Assembly (NCBI RefSeq): GCF_003129465.1
Contig: NZ_QFFF01000001.1
Location: 744,001-808,000, forward strand
Length of the DNA stretch: 64,000 nt
Source: Sphingosinicella humi
GTDB lineage: Bacteria > Pseudomonadota > Alphaproteobacteria > Sphingomonadales > Sphingomonadaceae
Reading direction: 5' to 3'
In this document: positions 8,393 to 16,943 of the stretch, piece after piece
How positions within the stretch are numbered: the first letter of the stretch is position 1
How the letters are laid out: each line of letters starts with the position of its first letter
Translations under genes and position numbers: made by a program
The notes under the pieces: generated by a model
Databases searched by the model: none
What the model saw: the letters and a program-made list of their open reading frames with translations, nothing else
Told to the model about the DNA's origin: nothing

Positions 8393-8446
8393 CCCCAAAT
8401 GGGGGATCAGACCGTCGCAAGTCAACCGGCGACTAATCTATATCAA
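8393..8446 (-). promoter_or_regulatory. Upstream region of the two-component operon: palindrome plus FNR/FixK-like box
   Basis: Two elements precede the FixJ-like gene. One is a perfect palindrome CCCCCAAATGGGGG without the central base (8393-8406). The other, at 8433-8446, reads on the minus strand TTGATATAGATTAG. It keeps one full half-site (TTGAT) and 2-3 matches in the other half of the FNR/FixK consensus TTGAT-N4-ATCAA. The position 60-70 bases before the probable start suits an activator site. The match is partial, so the regulator is only a suggestion. Confidence 0.35.
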
Positions 8447-8471
8447 GACAATGGGCCAGGAAAGGCTGGTG

Positions 8472-8505
8472 CGGCGGCGGGAGTGGGGGTCCCGCCGCCT
8501 TTTTG
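8472..8505 (+). terminator. Strong rho-independent terminator on the plus strand with no upstream gene
   Basis: GGCGGCGGGA (8472-8481) pairs with TCCCGCCGCC (8490-8499) around a short GTGGGGG-type loop and is followed at once by CTTTTTG. It is one of the clearest U-tract terminators in the window. No plus-strand coding gene ends here: the region upstream is the divergent promoter of the FixJ-like gene. It may end a small RNA that begins around 8400-8450. Confidence 0.65.
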
Positions 8506-8742
8506 TGCATCAGGACCAGTTGATGCGGGCCGAGTTAGACACTCCCCGACCGGCGAAGGCAAGCGCAAGATATACCGTAGTAACCGCAAGGTCTCCTGAT
8601 GAAAAGTAGAGGCTTCAATGAATTTCGAAGAGATTCCATTAAGTTCAACCTATAGCCGCTTGATGCCCGATTGGGCGGAGGCATCCACTCTTCGCCTGTC
8701 GCCGCGGCAGTGAACTCGATTTCGGCTAGTCGACTCGGCAGC

Positions 8743-9774
8743 CTATGGAAGTGCCGGCGAATCGATCGAACCTTCTGCAAGTTGATCCATCCGGCATTGT
8801 TCCGGCGCCTTGTCGGGCCGCCAGCGCAGGAACTTGGTGCCATGGCGGAAGCGCCGGCCGGTGACATGGTCGTATCTGACCTCGACCACCAACTCGGGGC
8901 GAAGCGGTTGCCATTCGCCGCTCCGCTCCGTGCTCCAGCGGCTCGGGCCGCCGGGCGCGTTGCCGGTAAAGCCGGGCGGCTCGACCATCGCCTCCAGCCG
9001 CCGCGTGAGATCCGCTCGCTCCTCGGCCGGGATGGCCGAGGTGAAGCCGACATGATCGAGCTTGCCTTCGGCATTGTAGAGCCCGAGCAGCAGCGACCCC
9101 ACCTCGCCGCCCCTCGCCGCATAGCGGAATCCGCCGACCACGCAGTCGGCGGTCCGGAGACGCTTCACCTTCAGCATCGCGCGTTCGCCTGGGACGTAGG
9201 AGCCGTCGATCCGCTTGGCGACCACCCCGTCGAGTGAAGCGCCGGCGCCCTCGAGCCAACCCTCGGCCTTTCGCCGGTCGTGCGTGCAAGGCGACAGCCG
9301 CAAGGCGCCATGCTTCTCACCCGCATAAAAGGCCTCGAGCGCCTCACGCCGCTCGGATAGCGGCCTCTCCAGCAGGCTTTCTCCGTCGGCGGAGACGAGG
9401 CAATCGAACAGCATCAGCTGGGCCGGCGTCTCCGCCGCCAGCTTCCTGACGCGGCTTTCGGCGGGGTGGAGACGCAGTTGCAGGGCTTCGAAGGACAGCG
9501 CGCCATTCACCGGGATGATCAGCTCGCCATCGACCGCCAGCCGGCTCGGCTTGAGGGCGGCGATCATCGCTTCCACCTCGGGAAAGTAACGACCCAGCGG
9601 CTTGCCCGACTTGGAGCGAAGGTCGACGGCGTCGCCGTCGCGGAAGACGAGGCAGCGAAAACCATCCCATTTGGGTTCATATTGCCAGCCCGGTTCCTCC
9701 GGCAGGGCATCGACGAGCTTCGCCTCCATCGGAAGGAGGCCCGGCTGCACCGGCAGACGATCAAAACCACTCAT
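8743..9774 (-). CDS. ATP-dependent DNA ligase (LigC/LigD ligase-domain type)
   Basis: This 343-residue nucleotidyltransferase seals DNA nicks using ATP. The adenylation domain shows motif I with the adenylated lysine in YEPKWDGFR (residue ~31), motif III-like LAVDGELI and LMLFDCLV, motif IV SLDGVVAKR, and motif V MLKVKR. The C-terminal OB-fold follows (DCVVGGFRY ... EVRYDHVTGRRFRHGTKFLRWR). The nuclease and primase domains of full LigD are absent. Stand-alone ligases of this kind act in alternative end-joining or excision repair in many alphaproteobacteria. The start ATG 9774 was preferred because the family consensus begins there and a GGGGGAGG site lies upstream; a longer form would start near 9903 with no homology in the extension. 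Confidence 0.92.
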   Translation of the reverse strand: MSGFDRLPVQPGLLPMEAKLVDALPEEPGWQYEPKWDGFRCLVFRDGDAVDLRSKSGKPLGRYFPEVEAMIAALKPSRLAVDGELIIPVNGALSFEALQLRLHPAESRVRKLAAETPAQLMLFDCLVSADGESLLERPLSERREALEAFYAGEKHGALRLSPCTHDRRKAEGWLEGAGASLDGVVAKRIDGSYVPGERAMLKVKRLRTADCVVGGFRYAARGGEVGSLLLGLYNAEGKLDHVGFTSAIPAEERADLTRRLEAMVEPPGFTGNAPGGPSRWSTERSGEWQPLRPELVVEVRYDHVTGRRFRHGTKFLRWRPDKAPEQCRMDQLAEGSIDSPALP

Positions 9775-9935
9775 GGAGCCACGACGCCTCCCCCGCCCGA
9801 CTGGTTCCGCGTGAGGAGACGCCAACCGGGCGTTAACAATGGTTCCCCATGATGCGGCGAAGCGCGACGATAGCGCGATGGATGTCCCTGCGGCGCAGGT
9901 CAATTCATTGAGGGGACAGGAAAAAGAGGATAGAA

Positions 9936-10574
9936 ATGGTGAAGGAACACCGGGAGGGGAAACTGAACCTTACTCGCCGACATTTTCTTCATGCAGGCGC
10001 CGCCGCCGGACTTTTGTCCATTGCCGGGCGCCCCAGCGTCACGGCCGCCGCGTCCTTCGCGCCGCAGATCGATTCGCGCCTCAAGGCGCGGGCGCTGCTT
10101 GCGCTTGCCGCCAAGCGGTCCAGCATCCGCAACGCGGACGTGATCGGCATCGCCGACTTTTCGAGGCCCTCAGCCGATCCCCGCTTCTACCTTCTCGACG
10201 TGATGAGCGGTCGCGTCAGCGCCCATCATGTCTCTCACGGCCGCGGCTCCGATCCGGACCATTGCGGCTGGCTCGAGGCATTCTCGAACGAATATAATTC
10301 GCTGGCGACGTCGCGCGGATCCTACGTCACCGGCGACTTCTACACCGGCAAATATGGGTATTCGCTGCGCCTCTCCGGGCTGGACCCCACCAACAGCAAC
10401 GCCGAAGGCCGCGCCATCGTGGTCCATTCCGCCTGGTATGCCGAGCCGGAGATCGCGCGGCAGCAGGGCAAGCTCGGCCGCAGCGAAGGCTGCTTCGCGT
10501 TCGGTGCCGCCAGCCACCGGGAGATGCTGGCCCGCCTCGGTCCCGGCCGCCTGCTCTACGCCGACAAGGTCTAG
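9936..10574 (+). CDS. Murein L,D-transpeptidase catalytic-domain family protein (YkuD_2 type), exported
   Basis: This 212-residue protein has a Tat-like signal (LTRRHFLHAGAAAGLL, about residues 11-30). Its C-terminal catalytic region has the conserved histidine in VVHSAWYAEP and the serine/cysteine motif GRSEGCFAF, the H...SxGC arrangement of L,D-transpeptidase-like murein enzymes. YSLRLSGLDPTNSNA and the early KYGYS segment match the family. It would act in the periplasm on peptidoglycan or on attachment of proteins to it, but its precise reaction is not known. The start ATG 9936 follows GGACAGGAAAAAGAGG. It is convergent with the next gene, a classic L,D-transpeptidase, and the two stop codons overlap by 4 bases. 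Confidence 0.87.
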   Translation: MVKEHREGKLNLTRRHFLHAGAAAGLLSIAGRPSVTAAASFAPQIDSRLKARALLALAAKRSSIRNADVIGIADFSRPSADPRFYLLDVMSGRVSAHHVSHGRGSDPDHCGWLEAFSNEYNSLATSRGSYVTGDFYTGKYGYSLRLSGLDPTNSNAEGRAIVVHSAWYAEPEIARQQGKLGRSEGCFAFGAASHREMLARLGPGRLLYADKV

Positions 10575-11857
10575 TTGCCGTTCGAGGCTAACACCGTCCC
10601 GTCACTGTCGTTCAGCGCCAATGCCACAGGATGGTCGCGCTCATAGAGATCGTCATAGGCGATGATCCCGCCGCTGTCCTTGGCCGCCGCGGCGGTGAAA
10701 TAGGTGATATAGACGGGCAGCGGCGCCGCCAGATCCGCCTGCACCGTCTTGCCGGACGCCACCGTCTCGTCGATCCGCGCCTCGTCCCACTCGCCGGTCG
10801 GCCCCAGCAGCGTCGCCGCGAAGCCGAGCGCGTCCTGGGTGCGGATGCAGCCATGGCTGAACGCACGCTCCTTCTTGGCGAACAGGTTCTTGGCGGGCGT
10901 GTCGTGAAGATAGATGGCGTAGTCGTTGGGCATCACGATCTTCATGCGGCCGAGCGCGTTGTTGGGCCCGGGCCGCTGTCGCATATAGACCGTCCCGTCC
11001 TCGCCGCGCGTGGTGACATAGCCCTTGGCGCCGGCTCCGACCTCCTTGACGATGCTTTGGGGCAGGTTCCACCAGGGGTTGAAGATGACGCCGCTGATGG
11101 TGGCGCTGAGTTGCGGCGTCGCCGTCTTGGGCTTTCCGACCACGGCACGATGTCTTGAGACGACCTGGCCGTTCTCGACCAGCGCCACCGTGTAGGCGGG
11201 CACGTTCACGATTACATATTTCTGCCCGAGATCGCGCGGCATCCAGCGCCAGCGGTCGAGATTGGCGCGGATCTTGTCGATCGTCTCGGTATCGCTTTTC
11301 GGCGTCGCCGCGAGCACGGCCTTCAGCTCGGCATATTGCGGGTGGGTGGGCAGCAGCGAGGTGAGCGTGTCGCCGACATTATTGTCCTCGGTCGCCTTGG
11401 CCATCAGCAAATATTGCTGATTGCCGTTTATCTCATCGTCCTCGATGTGCCAGCCGAGGCGAGCGTCGCCGCGAGCGTGGCCGAGGCTAAGATCGGAGGA
11501 AAGGCGAAGGAAAATGTCGGTCGCGGCGCGGTTGAGCTCAACCTCGTCCGTTCCGCCGAGGACGGCGCGAAGGCGATCGGGTTGATAATCGGCCGGATCG
11601 AGCCCTTCCTCGCCGATGCGTTCGACATAGCCGAGCAATTCCTCGACGTCGCGGCGATCCCACTTGGCGACCGGCATCGGCGGCGGTGCGATCACCGGCA
11701 CGGCCTCGACGGCGGGCGGCGCGGGCCGGGCGCTCAGCACCTCGCCGGATTGGATCTGCTCCTGTGTCGGCGCCTCGCCGGGCAACAGCTGCGCGGCCGC
11801 GGGCACCGCGACCAAGGCACCGGAGAGGAAAAGCGCTAATCGAGATAGATGATACAT
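10571..11857 (-). CDS. L,D-transpeptidase, YcbB/LdtD-like, with scaffold domain
   Basis: This 428-residue exported protein has a signal peptide of ~22 residues (MYHLSRLALFLSGALVAVPAAAQ). A scaffold domain (about 60-215) precedes the YkuD catalytic domain (about 220-385). The catalytic block reads IYLHDTPAKNLFAK ... AFSHGCIRTQD, with the His and the nucleophilic Cys of SHGC. NPWWNLPQSIVKEV and RMKIVMPNDYAIYL are typical of the YcbB group. It forms 3-3 peptidoglycan crosslinks or links lipoproteins to the wall in the periplasm. It is somewhat short for YcbB because it lacks a clear C-terminal peptidoglycan-binding extension. It converges on another murein transpeptidase-like gene (9936-10574), so two wall-modifying enzymes sit side by side but on opposite strands. 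Confidence 0.92.
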   Translation of the reverse strand: MYHLSRLALFLSGALVAVPAAAQLLPGEAPTQEQIQSGEVLSARPAPPAVEAVPVIAPPPMPVAKWDRRDVEELLGYVERIGEEGLDPADYQPDRLRAVLGGTDEVELNRAATDIFLRLSSDLSLGHARGDARLGWHIEDDEINGNQQYLLMAKATEDNNVGDTLTSLLPTHPQYAELKAVLAATPKSDTETIDKIRANLDRWRWMPRDLGQKYVIVNVPAYTVALVENGQVVSRHRAVVGKPKTATPQLSATISGVIFNPWWNLPQSIVKEVGAGAKGYVTTRGEDGTVYMRQRPGPNNALGRMKIVMPNDYAIYLHDTPAKNLFAKKERAFSHGCIRTQDALGFAATLLGPTGEWDEARIDETVASGKTVQADLAAPLPVYITYFTAAAAKDSGGIIAYDDLYERDHPVALALNDSDGTVLASNGN

Positions 11858-12199
11858 GGCATCCCCGTCGTCACTGCTTGTCGGCCGGCGCCCGCCAGCC
11901 GCCCTTCCCCCTCAAAATGCCTGGACGGGAGAGGCGGTTCCGATGTCAACACGCTGAGCCTGAACTGGAAATGGCCGAAGAAATGAGCATCCCCCAGAAG
12001 CTGCCCATTTCCTTAGCTGTACCGGCCAACGTCGCCAAGCGTCGCGACAGACCAGCCGCCGATCTTTCCGTCCTATGGAGATTTGCCTCCCGGCACCCGC
12101 GCTTATAAAGGGACGCCGGTGGGAGCCGAGGGCTTCGTCAGCGGTTCGGCATGTCGGTGCCACCGGTCAATCAGCAAGAACGGCAGTCGCGGATAAAGC
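11858..12199. other. Intergenic region between divergent genes, no gene seen
   Basis: This stretch of 342 bases separates divergently transcribed genes and must hold both promoters. Short open frames here on the minus strand have no recognisable protein features. I see no clear hairpin terminator or repeat. Confidence 0.5.
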
Positions 12200-12988
12200 A
12201 TGGTTTTTTTCAAGAAGATTCTCGGAAAGAACGAGCCAGCGACTGGGGCACGGGGAAAGGCCGGCGCGCGCGCCTACGCAGTGGGCGACATTCACGGTCG
12301 CCTCGATCTTCTCGACATGATCCTGGCCCACATCGAAGAGGACATGGCGTCGCGCGACGCGCGCAGGACGTTCATCGTGTTCCTGGGCGACTATATCGAT
12401 CGGGGCCCCGATTCGGCCGGCGTGATCGAGCGGCTTCGCACTTATGATCCGGCGGGCGCAACGCCTGTATTCCTCGCGGGCAATCATGAGGAAGTGCTGC
12501 TGCGACTCCTCCACGGCGAGCGCGGCATTCTCTCGTCCTGGCTGAAATTCGGCGGCATGGAATGCGCCGAGAGCTACGGCATCGACGGCCAGGAGCTGCG
12601 CCGCATGGAGGAAAGGGCCGGCCTGAAGATCGTCCGGGACCGCGTGCCGGACACGCATCGCGCATTCCTGGAAGAGCTCGCTGACACGTTCAGCTTCGGC
12701 GACTATCTCTTCGTCCATGCCGGGATTCGCCCCGGCATCGACCTGGAGGAGCAGAACCTGTCCGACCTGCGCTGGATCCGGGAACCGTTCCTGAGCGAGG
12801 CGCGGACCCACGGCTTCATGGTCGTTCACGGCCATACGATCGTCGAAGCGGTGGACGAACGGTCCAACCGGATCGCCATCGATACCGGGGCCTACCAGAC
12901 TGGGCGGTTGACCGCGCTGGTCGTCGAGGGTGATCGCCGCCGCTACCTGGTCGCCGAAGCCGCCGAACTCGATGCTCATGGCGAGTGA
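12200..12988 (+). CDS. Metallophosphoesterase, PPP family (PrpE/ApaH/serine-threonine phosphatase-like)
   Basis: This 262-residue cytoplasmic phosphatase carries the three PPP signature blocks: GDIHGRLDLLDM, GDYIDRGPDS and LAGNHEEVLL. Distal metal ligands are His in FVHAGIRPG and MVVHGHTIVE. Bacterial members dephosphorylate proteins or cleave diadenosine tetraphosphate; sequence alone does not decide between these. Its stop overlaps the start of the next gene, a membrane TPR protein, which overlaps an O-antigen ligase-like gene. The three genes form one operon. The context suggests a phosphatase linked to envelope polysaccharide assembly, for example acting on a phosphorylated assembly protein, but that is an inference. 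Confidence 0.87.
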   Translation: MVFFKKILGKNEPATGARGKAGARAYAVGDIHGRLDLLDMILAHIEEDMASRDARRTFIVFLGDYIDRGPDSAGVIERLRTYDPAGATPVFLAGNHEEVLLRLLHGERGILSSWLKFGGMECAESYGIDGQELRRMEERAGLKIVRDRVPDTHRAFLEELADTFSFGDYLFVHAGIRPGIDLEEQNLSDLRWIREPFLSEARTHGFMVVHGHTIVEAVDERSNRIAIDTGAYQTGRLTALVVEGDRRRYLVAEAAELDAHGE

Positions 12989-14192
12989 CGCTGCCGGGGC
13001 TCAGGCCCGGCCCGGCTTGTTCAGGCTGGTTGTGGCCGTCGCGGCGGGCGTGCTGCTGGCTTGGCTGGTCGTGCGTTCGGCCGCGGTCAATGCGCTCCTG
13101 GAACAGGATCTGGCGGCCGCCGCGGCGGTATCGCCCAGCGATCCGCGCGTGGTCCTCGCCCAGGCCGATGCCGTGGTTCGGCGCGAGCGCGGCCCCGTCG
13201 CCCAGGCGGCCCTGGACAGCGCTTTCGACGCCGCCCAAGGCGCCCCGCTCGAGGAGACTCCTTTTCTTTTGGCCGGAGCCAATGCGCTCCGGGCCGGCGA
13301 CGAAGACCGTGCCGAACGCCTCCTCGTCGAGGCGAAGGAACGCAACCCCCGATCCCGCACGGCTCGCTTCCTGCTCCTCGAACATCATGTCCGCGTCGGG
13401 AAGCCCGCGGCCGCGGCCCAGGAGATGGCCGCCCTCACCCGGCTGATGCCGGACGCTCGGCCGGTGCTGATCGCAGGCCTCGCCCGCTTCGCCGCCAGCA
13501 TGCCCGACAATGGCGCGATCGCCGAAGTGCTGAAGGGGGATCCGGCGGTGCGGCACGCGGTGCTGGAGCATCTCGCCGCCTCGTCGGAGTCGCCTGAGCT
13601 TATTCTGACTCTGTCCAACGGCGCCCGCCCGGCGCCGGGGGCGCGATGGCCCGAGGCGGTGATTGCGGCGCTCATCGAGCGCGACGAGGTGCCGCGCGCC
13701 TATGCCGCGTGGCGCCGCTTCTCCGGCTTCCCGGCGGGCGCGGCCGCGGCCGGCGTCTTCAACGGCGGTTTCGAGGATCTGCCCGCCGCTCCGCCATTCA
13801 ACTGGCTCGTTGAGAGTGGTGAGGCCGGTTCCGCCGAGCTCGGCAATGGTCTGAGGATCGCCTATCCTGGCGAGGCCAGGGCGCAGTTCGCCCGCCAGCT
13901 CCTGCAGCTGCCACCGGGTTCCTATAGGCTTTCCTACGAAGCCAAGGGCGAGAGCGCGGCCGGCGGAAGCGGTCTCGTCTGGACGCTGACCTGCCACGGC
14001 TCCGGAGCACGGCTCGCATCGCTTCGAGTGAATCCATCGGCTGTGATCGCCCAGTCGAACGAGGCGCAGTTCACCGTCCCCGCCGGCTGCTCCGCCCAAT
14101 GGCTGAGTCTGGTCGGTGTGCCTGGTCAGGAGACCGGCATCTCCAACCTCATCATCAGCGACCTTGAGATCGCGGGATGGGACGGGGCATGA
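12978..14192 (+). CDS. Membrane-anchored TPR-like protein with C-terminal carbohydrate-binding-like domain
   Basis: This protein of about 404 residues has an N-terminal membrane anchor (about 14-34, LFRLVVAVAAGVLLAWLVV). A helical repeat region rich in alanine follows (about 40-250, TPR-like, e.g. LAGANALRAGDEDRAERLL), then a beta-rich C-terminus (about 255-400) that starts FNGGFEDLPAAPPFNW and contains LPPGSYRLSYEAKGE. The second part resembles carbohydrate-binding beta-sandwich modules. Starts at 12972 and 12978 are both possible; 12978 overlaps the phosphatase stop. The same two-part layout recurs in the gene at 40466-41692, and both copies accompany an O-antigen ligase-like gene. The likely role is a periplasm-facing partner in polysaccharide assembly. 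I know no characterised relative. Confidence 0.75.
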   Translation: MASDAAGAQARPGLFRLVVAVAAGVLLAWLVVRSAAVNALLEQDLAAAAAVSPSDPRVVLAQADAVVRRERGPVAQAALDSAFDAAQGAPLEETPFLLAGANALRAGDEDRAERLLVEAKERNPRSRTARFLLLEHHVRVGKPAAAAQEMAALTRLMPDARPVLIAGLARFAASMPDNGAIAEVLKGDPAVRHAVLEHLAASSESPELILTLSNGARPAPGARWPEAVIAALIERDEVPRAYAAWRRFSGFPAGAAAAGVFNGGFEDLPAAPPFNWLVESGEAGSAELGNGLRIAYPGEARAQFARQLLQLPPGSYRLSYEAKGESAAGGSGLVWTLTCHGSGARLASLRVNPSAVIAQSNEAQFTVPAGCSAQWLSLVGVPGQETGISNLIISDLEIAGWDGA

Positions 14193-15568
14193 CGGACCGT
14201 ATCCGCGAGGGCCTGGCCCCCGCCTATCTGCTGCTTTGCCTGGTTCTGGGCGGCGCCAGCGCCGCCGGCCTCTGGGCGAATATGCTGCTCCAGCTGCTGG
14301 CGATACCGATCATCCTGTGGTCGCTGGTCGGCTCGCCGGATTCGTCCCTTTCGCCTCCGGCGCGGCGCCTGATATTGCTGGCGGGGCTGGCGGTGGCGCT
14401 CGTCGCGCTGCAGCTCGTGCCGCTGCCGCCTGCCCTCTGGTCGTTGCTGCCAGGACGCCAAGCGATCGTCGAGGGCTACCAGATGCTCGGCATGCCGCTG
14501 CCCTGGCTGCCGATCTCGCTCGCCCCCTACGACACAGTGGCGTCCGCGCTATGGCTCCTGCCCGCGCTCGCGGTCCTGATCGGGATGCTGAGGCTCGGCT
14601 TCAATCGCGACTGGCTGGCCTGGTCGGTGGTGATCGTGGCGGCCCTTTCGCTCCCGCTCGGACTGGTCCAGGTCACGGCCGGCTCGCTTTTCTACATCTA
14701 CGAGATCAGCGACTTCGGCCTCTATACCGGGCTCTTCGCCAACGCCGGACACCTGGCCTTGCTGCTGCTCGTCGCCCTTCCCCTGCTTGTCGCCCTCTAT
14801 GTCGGGTCGGCACGGCGGGGACGAGGCGAAAAGACGATCGATCGGCAGACGCTGATCCTGCTCACGGCCCTGCTCGCGATCGCGGCCGGCCTCATCCTCA
14901 GCGCCTCTCTCACCGCGCTCGGGCTCGCCCTGCCGGTAGCGATCGCCTGCCTGTGCATATGGCTGCGGCGCAAGCGCAGGATCTCGCGGCTTTGGGCCCT
15001 TCCCATCGGCCTTCTCGCCCTTCTCTACATCGGCGTCGTGTCGTTCACCTCGTTCCAGAACAGCTCGATATGGAACGAAGCGATCGGGGGTCCCGATTCC
15101 CGTCACCCGGCTCTCGGCAAGAGCATCGCCGCCGCGCTGGATTTCCAGCCGATGGGGTCCGGCATAGGCACGTTCCCCGACATTTACCGCCGCTATGAGG
15201 ATGCCGACAGCGTGGGACGGGTCTATCTCAACCACGCGCACAACGATTATGTCGAGCTGCTGCTCGAGACCGGCCTTCCGGGCCTGGCGCTGATCATCGC
15301 CTTCCTGCTGTGGTGGGGCCGCCGCACCCATGCGATCTGGCTGTCGAACGAATCCGGCCCCCTCCAGCGCGCCGCGACCATCGCCTCCGGCACGATCCTG
15401 GTGCACAGCGCAGTCGGCTATCCCCTCCGCACCGCCGCCCTCGCCGCCGTCTTCGCCGCCTGCTGCGCACTGATGGCGCGGCCGAGGGAAAAAAATGTGT
15501 CGCAAAGAGGGCCAGGGTCGCAACCGGCCAAATATGGTCGCACTGCCCGCCACCTTTCGGCGAATTAG
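14189..15568 (+). CDS. O-antigen ligase/polymerase-like membrane protein
   Basis: The protein has about 459 residues and many hydrophobic segments (ten to twelve, e.g. LILLAGLAVALVALQLV, LALLLLVALPLLVALYV). A large periplasmic loop follows the motif FPDIYRRYED, and NHAHNDYVELLLETGLPGL is the hallmark of the WaaL/Wzy_C family. These enzymes join undecaprenyl-linked glycans to lipid A core or polymerise them. The start 14189 was chosen because ATGA overlaps the upstream stop; ATG 14177 is the alternative. It is paralogous in layout to 44640-46073. Being last in the phosphatase-TPR operon, it has no glycosyltransferase neighbour, so which glycan it handles is unknown. Confidence 0.85.
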   Translation: MTDRIREGLAPAYLLLCLVLGGASAAGLWANMLLQLLAIPIILWSLVGSPDSSLSPPARRLILLAGLAVALVALQLVPLPPALWSLLPGRQAIVEGYQMLGMPLPWLPISLAPYDTVASALWLLPALAVLIGMLRLGFNRDWLAWSVVIVAALSLPLGLVQVTAGSLFYIYEISDFGLYTGLFANAGHLALLLLVALPLLVALYVGSARRGRGEKTIDRQTLILLTALLAIAAGLILSASLTALGLALPVAIACLCIWLRRKRRISRLWALPIGLLALLYIGVVSFTSFQNSSIWNEAIGGPDSRHPALGKSIAAALDFQPMGSGIGTFPDIYRRYEDADSVGRVYLNHAHNDYVELLLETGLPGLALIIAFLLWWGRRTHAIWLSNESGPLQRAATIASGTILVHSAVGYPLRTAALAAVFAACCALMARPREKNVSQRGPGSQPAKYGRTARHLSAN

Positions 15569-15766
15569 CGGCGCTCTGAATGTCCGGGACACGGCTCAAC
15601 GCGGACATTTGTCGTAAGGGTTCGCGCGCTAGGAGCTTACACGACAAGTCCATCAGTTACATAGAGAACCTAGCACTTTCGTGCTTAGCCCCAAGGCTTG
15701 GCGCCTTCAAGCAATCCGATCGAACCCGCTCGACATCATGCGATCATGCGATTGAAGGAGTCCAAG

Positions 15767-16903
15767 TTAGCTGCCGGCCGTTAAAGCCTCGTGGAGCGCG
15801 TCTATTACGCGGCTTTGGCTCAGTTCATCGAGATAGGGATGCATTGGCAAACTCAGCACGCGCTGGCTCAGCGAGTCAGCGGACGCACAGCCGTCGGGGT
15901 CGCGCGGATACTCGCTGTACGCCGTTTGCTGGTGAAGCGGCAGCGGATAATAGACAGCAGTTGGAATGCTAGCCGCCTTCAGCGAATCCTGAACATGGGC
16001 ACGCTCCACCCGATCGGCGACTTTGATAGTGTATTGAGCCCATACCGATTGATATCCCTCGGGCACCGAAGGGGTCGTAACTACGTTCGACAACCCCTCA
16101 TGATATCGGGCCGCCACGCGATTTCGCGCTTCAATCTCGTCCGCATAGACGGAAAGCTTAACGGACAGAATTGCCGCCTGAAGAGTGTCGAGCCGGCTAT
16201 TCATTCCAACGCGCACGTTGTCATATTTGTCCGAGCCTTTGCCGTGCACACGGAGCGAATCGATCAACTTGCCGAGCTCGTCGTCATCGGTGAAGATCGC
16301 ACCGCCATCTCCATAGCAGCCAAGCGGTTTGGCTGGAAAGAAAGAGGTTGTGGTCGCCCGTCCAAACGTTCCGGTCATCCTGCTGTTAATGATGCCACCG
16401 AAACCTTGTGCGCTGTCGCACACTACATCGAGTCCTTCGCGCGCCGCGATTGTCTCTATCCTAGGCATATTTGCCGGAAGACCGAACAAGTCTACCGGGA
16501 TCACCACGCGAGGATTAAACCCCTGGGCGCGCGCTTCGCCAATCGCGCGCTCAAGGCTCGAAGGGTCCATGTTGAAGGTCGCTTCGTCGCTGTCGACGAA
16601 CACCGGAGTCGCGCCGATCATTGGCACTACCTCGGCGGTAGCCGCGAATGTGAAGGTTGGCACCAGCACCGCATCGCCCGCACCAACACCCAGCGCCATC
16701 AGAGTAAGCTGAAGCGCATCGGTGCCGTTGCCGCAGCTTATAACATGCTTGGCGCCGCAGAATCTTGCTAGTTCAGCCTCGAAGTGCTTGACTTGCGGCC
16801 CCATGATATAAGCACCTTGATCGAGCACCTCGCCGATCGCCTGATCAATCCGGCCGCGAAGGCGTTGCTGCTGTGCGGCTAGGTCGATAAACTGGATGGT
16901 CAT
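15767..16903 (-). CDS. DegT/DnrJ/EryC1/StrS sugar-nucleotide aminotransferase (WbpE-like)
   Basis: This 378-residue PLP enzyme has the family start IQFIDLAAQQQRLRGRID, CGNGTDALQLTLMALG, VCDSAQGFGG and the PLP lysine in TSFFPAKPLGCYGDGGAI. The C-terminus has the usual SLPMHPYLDE. In P. aeruginosa, WbpE aminates the 3-keto group of UDP-2-acetamido-3-dehydro-glucuronate. Here it is the last gene of a leftward row that also encodes WbpA-like, WbpB-like and acyltransferase enzymes, which matches that pathway step for step. ATG 16903 was chosen because the family N-terminus begins there. Alternatives in the family act on 4-keto sugars, but the neighbours favour the 3-amino uronic acid. Confidence 0.88.
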   Translation of the reverse strand: MTIQFIDLAAQQQRLRGRIDQAIGEVLDQGAYIMGPQVKHFEAELARFCGAKHVISCGNGTDALQLTLMALGVGAGDAVLVPTFTFAATAEVVPMIGATPVFVDSDEATFNMDPSSLERAIGEARAQGFNPRVVIPVDLFGLPANMPRIETIAAREGLDVVCDSAQGFGGIINSRMTGTFGRATTTSFFPAKPLGCYGDGGAIFTDDDELGKLIDSLRVHGKGSDKYDNVRVGMNSRLDTLQAAILSVKLSVYADEIEARNRVAARYHEGLSNVVTTPSVPEGYQSVWAQYTIKVADRVERAHVQDSLKAASIPTAVYYPLPLHQQTAYSEYPRDPDGCASADSLSQRVLSLPMHPYLDELSQSRVIDALHEALTAGS

Positions 16904-16943
16904 GGCATGTCCTAGTGAAAGGGCGAGGCGAATCTCCGCTGAA

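Noticed and set aside
16634-16641. GGCGGTAG, the core of the ops/JUMPstart element of polysaccharide operons
   Set aside because: It lies inside the aminotransferase coding sequence and on the strand opposite to the operon.
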